Below, piece by piece: positions 54,790-64,000 of a stretch of DNA of 64,000 bases. The stretch spans positions 48,008,377 through 48,072,376 of the forward strand of contig OY829541.1 of the NCBI GenBank assembly GCA_963691705.1, in the 5' to 3' direction. The notes below the pieces were generated by a model that saw nothing but the letters and a program-made list of their open reading frames with translations, was not told where the DNA came from and searched no databases. This DNA is from Viola odorata. Taxonomy: Eukaryota; Streptophyta; Magnoliopsida; Malpighiales; Violaceae. The translations under genes were made by a program, and so were the position numbers. Every line of letters starts with the position of its first letter. Position 1 is the first letter of the stretch.

Positions 54790-57158
54790 ATGGCTAAGAC
54801 TCGCCGTTCTGAGTCAAAATCTGCCAATGAAAAAAGGATGGATATTACAGCCAGTGTTATTACTTCTGAGGCCGCTCTCCGTGAGCATTTGGCCGCCCAT
54901 AATGCTATCATCCCTGATGATTATAAGACCAGTGTTGCCTCTGAGTCTCTTCGTTTAAACAGCGCTCTGACGGGCACTCGTAGGGTCATGTATGCGCAGA
55001 TGTTCCGTTATGGTTTCCGCCTTCCCATTGACCCTTTTGTCAAGGAATTGCTTATTGTCGGCGATCTGTCTTCGACTCAATTGTCTCCGAATGCATATTG
55101 TTGTGTTTATGCTTTTTTGGAGCTTTGTAGATACAAAGGGATTACTTCCCCTTCCCTTTTGTTGCTTAAATCTGTTTTTAAGCTGATGAAATGCCGGGGA
55201 GTGATAACGATATCGCCCCGCTTTGACGATGACTCTCTTAAGTCCTTTACTTGGAAACTCCTCCATATCGAGTCTTCCATTGATGGCTGGAAAAAGGAGT
55301 TTTTCGTGATAGATATTCCTGAAGACTTTTGTTCCTGGTGGCGATCTGGTTTTAACCAAAACGTGGATGACACCGTTTGGAGCCAACCAGGGACCCTTCC
55401 GCAGCGTGAACAAGGCTGGTTAAACAAATTACTTGAACTGGAAATCAGCGTTCACATTCGCCAAGTGGCTTGTCGAATGGACATTCGTGCTTGTGTTAAA
55501 CGTGAGTGCTGCGTTAATCCTTTCTTTGCTGTCACTGATACTAATGCTGACGTAATTTTATGCTTTCGCAGCGACGGATCCCCGTTATCAACCCGAGAGC
55601 GTAAGGAGACGTTTGAGGAGGGCTCAAGAGAGAGAGGGGAAAGAGAAAAACGCTTCCCCGGAAGCAACTGATAATCCCACCGAACGTCCGGCCGATTCCG
55701 CGAGCGTTGCCCAAGTGTCTTCTTCGGCCGACATTCCTTCGGGCGTTCCCCTCGTGACCGTCGCTGCCCCTCCTGCTCAGACTTCTTCTTCTTCATAGGC
55801 TCCTAAGGCCATTGCCAAAGGAAAAAGAAGAGAAAAACAAGAAGCGTTGCCGCTCTCACACCTTCTCCGGACGCGGCAGGCTCATCAGAAGCACCTCCTT
55901 CTGTTATCGCTGCGGTAATGATACTCTTTAGCTGTGATAGGCTGCATTTCTATTTCTGTTGTTATTTCTTTTCCTTCTTCTTTTCTGTATTTCACATCAT
56001 ATTCTTGGTCAGGACACTATCGCTGTTGTTACCTCCGCTCCTCCCTCGGACAACATGGATTTGGGTTATGCACTGACCAGTTCCGGCAAGAGACAGCGAT
56101 TAGGACATGAGGGCGGAAACCCCCCTTCTTCTAACATTGAGGCGGAGAATAGGTCCACTGACGGGTTTGAGTCTACAACCGCTCCTCAGGGAGACAATCC
56201 TTCAGGATTTTTGGGGAATCTGGGTACTGGCGATACCTTTCAGGCTTCTCCCCATTCTTTCGGTGGTTCCGCCCACGCGTACTCGGCCAATATGGGGTAT
56301 CAGGATGTCTTGCAGGATTTCTTAGGCTATCCACCTCATGGCGCATATATCGCTCCGGGAGGTTCATCATCACAGGTCCGCTCTCCCCTTTCCTTGGGGT
56401 TTCTTCCTTCGCGCATCGCTCTCAGGGATCGTTTTGGTGAAGGAGGGGCTACTTTTAACAGTGTAGCAGATCTCGGTCCGCTGAGTGGGCCTGGTGTGGT
56501 GACCCATCAAATTGGGTTATTTGATCTCCGGAATACCGCTTTGGTAGCGTTGGGGGGTGACGGCTCTACTGACGTCACAGCTTTGTTAGCTTCTCAATTG
56601 CTGGCGTCTGCAGCAGAACGGGAAGCTTTTCTTTCGCGGTCTGTGCCTAACAGGGATAACTCTATACGCTCCATTCTTTTCTCCAGTATGATGTATTTCC
56701 ATTACTGGGTTGAGGAAGCACGAAGTCAAGCTGCTTCCCTCTCTTCCGCTTTGAAAGAATTAGAGCGAGAGCGGGATGAGAAGAAAAAGTGGCTGGAGGA
56801 GCGCACTAATCTATTGCTAGCTCATCGGGAGCGAGAAGAGGAGCAATCTGTCGCCTTAGCAGCGGAAAAAACCAGAGTCGCCGCTTTGGAAGAAGAGAAG
56901 CTATCCTGGGAGAATGAGAGATCATCTTTGCTCAAGGAGAAAGCTATCCTGGAGGAAGAGTCAGCCGATAAGAGTATGTGGCACGTCGAACAGACTACCA
57001 TTACTTTGGTTGATTATTTCGAAGAGGTCCATGGGGTTGACGCGTACAAACCCGATGAGGTTACTGCCGCTTTCAAACGAAGATCAGGGCATATAAACGA
57101 GGAAGGCTTTCGCCAGGCCAAAGCGGCAGGCTGGAAACGAAGGAACCCCAAAGGCTAA
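54790..57158 (+). pseudogene. Antisense gene 4 of Tat copy 2: paralogue of gene 3, exon 2 damaged
   Basis: The exons are 54790-55501, 55572-55914 and 56013-57158, with GT-AG introns at the same places as in copy 1 (70 and 98 bp; second donor GTAATG). Exon 1 encodes the domain with YAQMFRYGFRLPIDPFVKEL. Exon 3 (open, 382 codons with stop) carries the coiled coil (LERERDEKKKWLEERTNLL) and the EVTAAFKRRSGH segment. Exon 2 has a TAG at 55796-55798 where copy 1 reads AAG, and a lost A shortly after it. The gene converges with the retrotransposon integrase gene. Confidence 0.72.
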
Positions 57159-58255
57159 CGCGCTTCAAGGCTGTATCACCCTTCTCTTGATGACCCATGG
57201 TCGTTAAGTTTTTGTTATTACTTGCCCCTCATCGTTTGTACCCTCCTTTAAGATTTTGATGTGTTCAGACAATCTTATCGCTGACTTTCCTTTTGTCCCA
57301 TTGTTTGTTTGTGGGTCCTTTTGGCGTTGTCTTGGCCATATTCATTCTATGCGCTTTTCCTTTTCCAACTAGACCCTTGGCGTTCCTGTCAAAAGTACGG
57401 AACTCTGTCTTGGGCTAGCTTCCCTAGGGAGTCTGATGGTATCTCTGCCCATGAGATCCTTGCTCTTTCTGCCCGAAAAGTATTCTGCGTATTCTCAATT
57501 GTAAATCATCAGTAACAAAAACATGTTACGAGATATAGCGATTACCCGTAGGAGCTTTTCTGCTGCCATCATAGGGCATTACCCTGGAACCCGTGGAGAA
57601 TCGCTTTCGCTATCAGCTCTATACTTCACCAGGGATTACGCATCTGGTTACTAGCCGGGATTTCACGATTCTCCACGTTTCCCTATTTTCACGATCGGCC
57701 CTTAAGTGCCTCATCTTAGTGAGCTGTCGGATCGGGACGGCTATCACAAGGCTGGGGAATTTTCACTTTTGGGCGTTGCCCTCTCATCTAGAACCGTGTC
57801 CTTCCTTAATGGCCTGGCCGCAGCAGCCCAGCCGTTAAGATAGGAGTCTTGTTTCTAGACGGAGTTTCTATTTCTTTGGGGCGTGCCTCTTCTTGATGGA
57901 CCGTCTCCACGAGATCAGTCTGTATCAGGAGAGGACTTTTCACTCCCAAAGATACCGGGTGGTGCCCTCACTTAATGAGCCATCTGATCAAGATCGGTCA
58001 TCACAAGGATAGGATTTTTCACCCCTGGGGGCGTCCAGGATCTTTCAATCCGACGCTAATTCAAGGTATGTTGGGTAGTGCCCTCACTTAGTGGGCCATC
58101 TGATCAAGACCGGCCATCACAAGGATAGGACTTTTCACTTCCCCAAGATACCCCATTTTTATCTGCGCAAAAGCAACCACAAAAAACCCACGAAAGCTCT
58201 CTCATCGAGCGTTAGTCATGGTTAGGGTTGGCATAAATCAAAGGTGCAGATAAAA
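57159..58255. repeat. Spacer between antisense gene 4 and integrase, with direct repeats (copy 2)
   Basis: Counterpart of 44653-45793. The three related segments with gtcatcacaaggat...ttttcac lie at about 57705-58140. No coding region is seen. Confidence 0.55.
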
Positions 58256-61200
58256 TCAAATTCTAGCATAATATAGCTTCAAGCGAGCGATATTCCAAGA
58301 GTTGGATAAGGGTGTACCATCGAGTGTCTCCAGATGATAGGCTCCTTTCCCGACAACGTGGGTGACACGATATGGTCCTTCCCAGTTCGGACTGAGTTTT
58401 CCCATTCGTTGTCCTGCCGCTCGCTTGTCTCTGAGCACCAAGTCACCAGTTTTCAGCAACTGCTCTTTTACACGCCTATTATGATATCGGGCTATCTTTC
58501 GTTTGTAATGTTGCGTTTTCAGAAGGATTTCTTCTCGGACTTCTGGTAACGCATCCAGGTTAGCTCTTAACCTTTCCTCATTCAGTTCCTCACGAAAGTG
58601 GGCCACCCGTAGGCTCATGGTTCCAATCTCTACCGGTGTGACGGCTTCGGTTCCGAAGGCCAACGCGAAGGGTGTCTCTCCGGTACTAGTCTTAACAGTC
58701 ATGCGATATGCCCACATCACGTACGGCAGCTCATCAGCCCATTTCTTTTTAGACCCTTCTAGATTTTTCTTAATGCCGCCGAGTATGCTCCGATTGGTCA
58801 CTTCCGCTTGTCCATTAGTTTGCGGGTGAGCCACGGAGGAAAAGCATTGCTCGATTTCAAATTCTGAGCACTGGTCTTGAAAGAATTGGCTGGTGAATTG
58901 CGTCCCATTGTCGCTGACGAGGACACGGGGAACGCCAAATCTCATGATAACTTGATGTTTGAAGAAACGCCAAGTTTTTTCCGCCGTGATGGTGGCGACC
59001 GCTTCAGCTTCGGCCCCCCTTGGTGAAATAGTCTACCGCCACTATTACGAATTTCAGTTGGGACCTTGCCTTTGGGAATGGACCTAGAATATCGATCCCC
59101 CATTTGGCGAAAGGACAGGGGGTGATAATTTCAGATATTTCAGTGGCGGGTCGCCGAGGAATTTTAGCAAACTCCTGGCACTTAGGGCAAGCTTGCACAT
59201 AGTCGTGACAATCTTTTTGGATGGTAGGCCAATAGAACCCGGACCGGAAGACTTGCGCCGCCAGGGTACCACCTGACACGTGCATACCACACACTCCTTC
59301 ATGGATTTCACGCAAGGTATGAAGACCCTCTTGCCCCGTTATACACTTGGCGGCAGGGTGAGAGAAACATCTTCGAACCAGATCCCCATCATAGTACGTG
59401 CAGCGAGCTGCCTGTTTCAGTACCTTCTTCTTTTCAGCGGTATCCTCAGGCAGTTCTTCGTGTTTCAAGTATTTAATTACGGGAATTCGCCAGTCGTTCT
59501 CACGTTCCTCCACACACAACGTCACTTGCTCCTCCATGAAGGACGGTACCGATAGCTCATGATAATATATGTCTTTGGGTATAAGCGCTTCCGGATCTGC
59601 GGCCAATTTCGCTAGGCTGTCTGCTTCAGCATTTTCCTCCCGAGGAATGTGCTCGAAGCTGACTTGCATGCCCTCTTTTTTTATTTCCAATAGTTCTCGC
59701 TTTACTTTGGCGAGATATTGAATCATGATAGGTTCACGGGCCCGAGAATGTCCCAAGACCTGGTCCATTATTAACTTGGAATCGCCACAGATTTTTAGAC
59801 GCAGGTCTCTTGTTCGTCCAGTATCATGCCTTCCTTTAGAAGAAAGTCCTTTTCCGATTCTGAGCCCGGCTAGCAACGCCTCATATTCTGCCGCATTATT
59901 AGACAAAGGCTGTAGGATTCGGATGGCATATCGTATGTGCATATCATGTGGCCCGTTTATAAAGATTCCAGCCCCAGCCAACTCTTGGTTTTTGGCTCCA
60001 TCTACGTGGACGATCCAGAGGTCCGTATAGGTTTCCGGGAATGGGAGGTCCATATCTCCCCATTCCGCTTCAGGCACACCTTCTAAGGGGTCCTCCGTAA
60101 ATGTGCATTCCGCTATGAAATCAGCCAGGATCTGAGCCTTTACGGACGGCCGAGACTGATACCTCAATCCATATTGCTCTAACTCGAGTGCCCAGATCAA
60201 CATCCTCCCGGAAGATTCAGGCTTTCGAAATATCCTTTTCAGGGGCTGGTCCGTGAGAACAATAACGGAGTAAGACTGGAAATATCGGTCCATTTTACGG
60301 GTGGCTTGTATAAGAGCGAACGCTATCTTTTCGATTCGGGCGTATCGCAATTCTGTATCTTTAAGAACGTGGCTCACAAAATAGATTGGGCGATGAGAGT
60401 GGCTGTCGTCGCGAACAAGGACGACACTGACCACTTCGTCCGTAGCGCCAAGATACAAATATAAGGTATCGCCTGCCTCGGGCCTTGTTAATAATAAGTC
60501 GGATGACAGATAATCTTTCAGGCCGATAAATGCTTCCTCGCATTCAGGGGTCCACCAGAACGAGGCTTTGTTCCGTATAACTTTGAAAAAAGGGAGACAC
60601 TTCTCTCCTTGCTTAGAAATGAACCGTCCAAGGGCGATGACTCGCCCTGTAAGTCTTTGTACTTCTTTGACGGTTCTGGGCGATATCATGTCTTGTATCG
60701 CTTTGACCTTCAAAGGGTTGGGCAGGATACCTTTTTGGCTGACGACGTAGCCCAAAAATTTTCCCGTTTGGAATGCGAACATACATTTCCGGGGGTTCAG
60801 CTTCATGTGATACCTTTTCATTACACCGAAGACTTCTTCTAAGTCTCGCAGGTGATCTTGGAAACTCGCACTTTTTACCAATATATCATCAACGTACGCC
60901 TCTACGTTCCTCCCAATCAGTTCTTCGAATATTTTGTTGGCCATACGTTGGAATGTTGCCCCAGCGTTTTTCAATCCGAACGGCATCGCCGTATAACAGT
61001 AAGTGGCCTTTGGAGTGAGAAACGCAGTCTTTTCTTCATCTTCCCGGGCATGGGGATTTGATGGTACCCCGAGTTGGCATCTAGTGAGCTTAAATAAGCG
61101 TATCCAGCAGTCTGATCAACCAGTTGATCTATCCGAGGAAGCGGGTAACAATCCTTAGGGCAGACATCATTTAAATCAGTAAAGTCGATGCACATGCGCC

Positions 61201-62332
61201 AATCCCCATTGGGCTTAGGAACAAGAACAGGGTTCGCTAGCCAGGTGGGATATTGAATTTCGCGAATGAACCCCGCGTCGAGGAGCTTCGCTACCTCTTT
61301 ATCCACGGCCAACGCCTTTTCATTAGAGAACGCGCGCCGCTTTTGCTGCACCGGTCTGGCCTCTGGGTCGACATTGAGTCGATGTTCGGCTACTTCACGC
61401 GATATACCTGGCATATCTGCGGGTTTCCACGCGAAGTCTCCTTGACATTTGTTTAGCAGTCGGGCTAGTTGGAGGTTTTCCGCTGGGCTAAGTTTTTCAC
61501 TAATCAGGAAGCTTGCCTCCTCTATCCCAATTGCTGGAACGGGTACCATCTTATCCAAAGGTTGAGCCCGCTTCTCATCACTTTGCTCATAGGGATCTGC
61601 TGCTATACACACGTACCTGTCGCAGCTTTTTTGAGTCATAAGCGAATAGCATTCTGCCGCTAGTTTTTGATCACCCTTTATGGTTACTACCCCATCCCCG
61701 AAGCGATTGAGAAAAGGTCGTCCGAGCACGACATTGTAAGGAAAATTCAGATCCACAACAAGAAATAATAAGTTTTCTGATCGCTTGTAGGTGTCCTCCC
61801 GGAAATATATTGGCAGAGTAATTACTCCGGTGACGGGAATTGGAACTCCATCAACGCCAACTATAGGCCGTTTACTAGGCGTTAGCTCATTAGTGGGACG
61901 TTTCATAAGGTTGTAGGCTTCCAGCGAAAAGAGATTTACTGCACTCCCATTATCAATGAGAGTTCTTCTGATTCCATGACTAGCGATGATGGGTGTGACT
62001 ACCAAAGCGTCATTGTGTGGGTAGACAACGCCTTTCTCATCTTCTTCAGAGAAGGACAGTACCATCCGATCCAAAATGCCTATCGCATCTCCCTTCTTCA
62101 TTGTGCCATCTCTTGCGCGCTTTTCTCCTTTCGGGAATGCCAGCTGCTCTGATTCATCCATATAGGGAGTTCCTCCAGCAATGATATTAATCATAGGAAT
62201 ATATTCGTCATCTATCGTAAAAGTTTCTTTCTCTCTTCCTCCAGAAGGATGATCCTTTTGCTGGGCATGAGGAGGAACAGGTCGTTCATCGGCCGTCCTT
62301 TTCAGGGGGTTATTGCGAGCATCTTCTCTTAT
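58256..62332 (-). pseudogene. Tat copy 2 pol: protease, RT, dual RNase H, integrase, two frameshifts
   Basis: From 62332 down, in frame with gag, come an aspartic protease (LIDNGSAVNLF, an unusual Asp-Asn-Gly in place of Asp-Thr-Gly), reverse transcriptase (PKPNGDWRMCIDF, YVDDILVKS), a first RNase H (YFVSHVLKD, VIVLTDQPLKR), a second archaeal-like RNase H (IVHVDGAKN, NNAAEYEALLAGL) and integrase (CPKC finger, [26 protein letters not shown]). The C-terminus is LKLYYARI. Compared with copy 1, one base is missing near 61050 and one extra C is present near 59017, so two frameshifts separate three open blocks (62194-60971, 60986-59004, 58945-58256). It would have copied and integrated the element. 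Confidence 0.9.
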
Positions 62333-63985
62333 CTAGGTGGCAAATTCTCCCAAATATCCTTCCTCCACCAGCCGTTCTATCGCCATTTTTAATTCTCTGC
62401 ACGCCTCCGTAGAATGGCCTCTGGCTTTGTGGAATTTACAGTAAGCATTTTCCCTTCTTCCTAAAAGTACTCCTGGTTTTGTAGGCGCAGGATAGCGGAT
62501 GGGAAGGTTTCGCTGTTCCGCTATCGCTAAAATTTCGGCTCTTGGCACGTTGAGGGAAGGAAAATCTGGATCGTACGCTCGCTTTTTATAAGAATCCCCG
62601 CGACGTCGAGTGGGGGAGCCACCGGTTTTTCCCTTCAGAGACTGGCCCTTTTGTCTGTCAGAGGCCTTGGGGATGTGATCCTTCCGCCTAGCATAATCAT
62701 CGATAAAATGATCCTCAGATAAGGGCTTCGCAGGAGCAGCGGCGATTTGAGGCGTCCCCTGTGGCACGCTGTACGTCTGATTTCTATTTTCCTCTTCCTC
62801 CATCTTCGCGTAATTGTGGGCCTTAAGCCTCAACGCATCTAAGGTCAACGGGGGGTCCACCATAAGTGCGTCTTTCAGCTTCCCATAACGGCAATTTCTT
62901 TTCAGAGCTTCTATAGCAAAATCGATAGTAACGCCCGGCGTTAAGGACATTTCCAGATCGAAGCGGCTGAGAAAATCCTTCAAGGATTCTTGAGGCGTTC
63001 GCTGTATGTCAAATAACGCGGCGGCAGATTTCCTGATTGGAATCCCAGTGCTAAATCTGCTCCAAAATTTAGCTTCTAGCTGTGCGAAATTGCTAATGGA
63101 TCCACCGGGAAGACCTTCAAACCAGAGACGCGCAACGCCCGATAGCGTCATAACAAATATTTGGCACAGCGCCGCATCGCTGTGGGTCTGAAACTGAACA
63201 AAATCTTTTACTTTATTAATATGGGAGATGGGATCCTTCGTGCCATCATAAGTGTCAGCGGGAAGCTTTACACGTCGACTGACTCGGTGACGCCTTATGC
63301 GACGGCTAAATGGGTGACCAGATGTATCATCAAGAATTTCACGCGGGTGACGCGGAGGAGACATTTCAGCCTGACGCCCTCTGTCTCGTGGTCCTGGGGT
63401 AAAATGCCGCCTAGGAGATCGACTGCGACTCCTGTATGAACGACTTCGATGCCTTCGGCTACTGGACCTGTCACTGTATTCAGGAGACAAACTTCCGCGG
63501 ACTCATTCCCTCTGTCCGTCCCACCAGTTCCTCATCCCCTCAAGTTGCCCGCCTCCCTGTAGGGGGAGACCTTGCGGCATTTGTGGTATATAGGCCTCTA
63601 CTCTTCCTTGAGTAAGCTGCCCAACACTACTCAGAAGATTTCCAGCGGATAAAGGCATCTAGAGGTTTTCTGGAAACAAAGGTGACAAAGGTCGATCAGC
63701 AACAATAGATGGAGTAAACATGACGTGAGGAGGGAGACTAGATCCAGAAGCGCCGGGAGTGCCTCTCGCGGCCATTTCAGTCAGATACTCCAGCCGAGCA
63801 CGAAGGGTCGCTATTTCCATAGTCAAGGGATGTTCACGGCTGAGTACAGATTCTCTTGAAAGAAGAGTAGAAAAATCAGATCCCGCCATCTGGGATGACA
63901 AAATGTCTACTTGCGAGGAACCCAGTCCTCCAACAATTCCAGTCGAATGGTCCAGGGGTCCTGAAATGACGGGTTGCGTCGTCAT
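62333..63985 (-). pseudogene. Tat copy 2 gag with in-frame stops
   Basis: The ATG at 63985 opens a frame that runs to 62333 except for TAG at 63659-63661 and TGA near 63508. The N-terminal part has a helical segment (TLRARLEYLTEMAARG), then an Arg/Ser-rich stretch, then the retrotransposon gag domain (ICQIFV-like region LCQIFVMTLSGVARLWFEGL). A Cys/His motif YCKFHKARGHSTEACRELK forms the nucleic-acid-binding knuckle. The final TAG at 62333 is in frame with pol, so gag and pol were probably one frame or were separated by that stop. Gag would form the cytoplasmic particle. Confidence 0.85.
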
Positions 63986-64000
63986 CGAGAGATTAGCAGT

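Larger units (their letters stand above)
48750..64000 (-). mobile_element. Tat-lineage retrotransposon, copy 2 (runs off the right edge)
   Basis: The 3' LTR is at 48750-49270. Plus-strand antisense genes follow at 50229, 51080, 51945 and 54790, then minus-strand integrase, RNase H, reverse transcriptase, protease and gag up to 63985. The 5' leader, primer-binding site and 5' LTR are beyond 64000. The element exceeds 15 kb. It is inserted within the reverse transcriptase of copy 1; the 5 bp before the LTR (aactt, 48745-48749) are the expected target duplication, whose partner is outside the window. Confidence 0.88.

Overview
The window looks like a nuclear segment of a flowering plant, probably a eudicot. 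Genes have spliceosomal introns, the one intact gene is a plant-specific CrRLK1L receptor kinase, the DNA between genes is AT-rich, and most of the window is plant-type transposable elements (Athila and Tat Ty3/gypsy, Stowaway/mariner, hAT-like and other TIR elements). The species cannot be named from sequence alone.

Region 1-28 kb is gene-bearing and littered with DNA transposons. It holds an orphan exon that reads as the HOPS subunit VPS41 (54-139), a slightly degenerate tRNA-Trp (382-454), and an apparently intact HERK1-like receptor kinase (1138-3639). Next come a 2.4-kb TIR element carrying two spliceable exons of an unrecognised gene (4642-7025), a tRNA-related SINE-like head, a Stowaway MITE with a (TA)n tract, a TIR/foldback element (12582-14766), and a hAT-like element with a perfect 8-bp target duplication (15693-16626). 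A complete-ended 5.5-kb mariner element (16639-22146) follows, with a broken DD39D transposase and two further ORFs. Then come a 5' fragment of an ER-type Ca2+-ATPase gene (22651 on), a 425-bp TIR element with 9-bp target duplication, a 731-bp Stowaway-like element, and a second, dead copy of the HERK1-like gene whose 3' end is inverted (25325-27765).

Region 28-64 kb is a nest of retroelements at least three insertions deep. A hAT-like element begins at 28040 and is apparently interrupted at 28756 by an Athila-type element on the minus strand (3' LTR 28756-30332, Athila ORF-1-like gene, integrase, RNase H). That element is cut at 36297 by a Tat-lineage retrotransposon (copy 1). Copy 1 is in turn cut inside its reverse transcriptase at 48750 by a second copy of the same family (copy 2), which runs off the right edge. 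Both Tat copies encode gag-pol on the minus strand.

The most interesting part is between the integrase and the 3' LTR of this Tat family. There, on the plus strand and therefore antisense to the retroviral-type genes, sit four separate genes present in both copies: a 125-aa coiled-coil protein, a roughly 140-aa basic proline-rich protein, and two paralogous large proteins of about 720-730 codons. Each large protein has an N-terminal domain resembling the family called 'putative gypsy type transposon' (Transposase_28) and a C-terminal coiled coil. The large genes contain short introns at matching positions in both copies. Each gene has its own TATA-like box, three of the four have a CACGTG box upstream, and AATAA-type signals follow the first three. 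The genes are decayed by nonsense and frameshift changes, but different ones in each copy, so the ancestral element had all four open.
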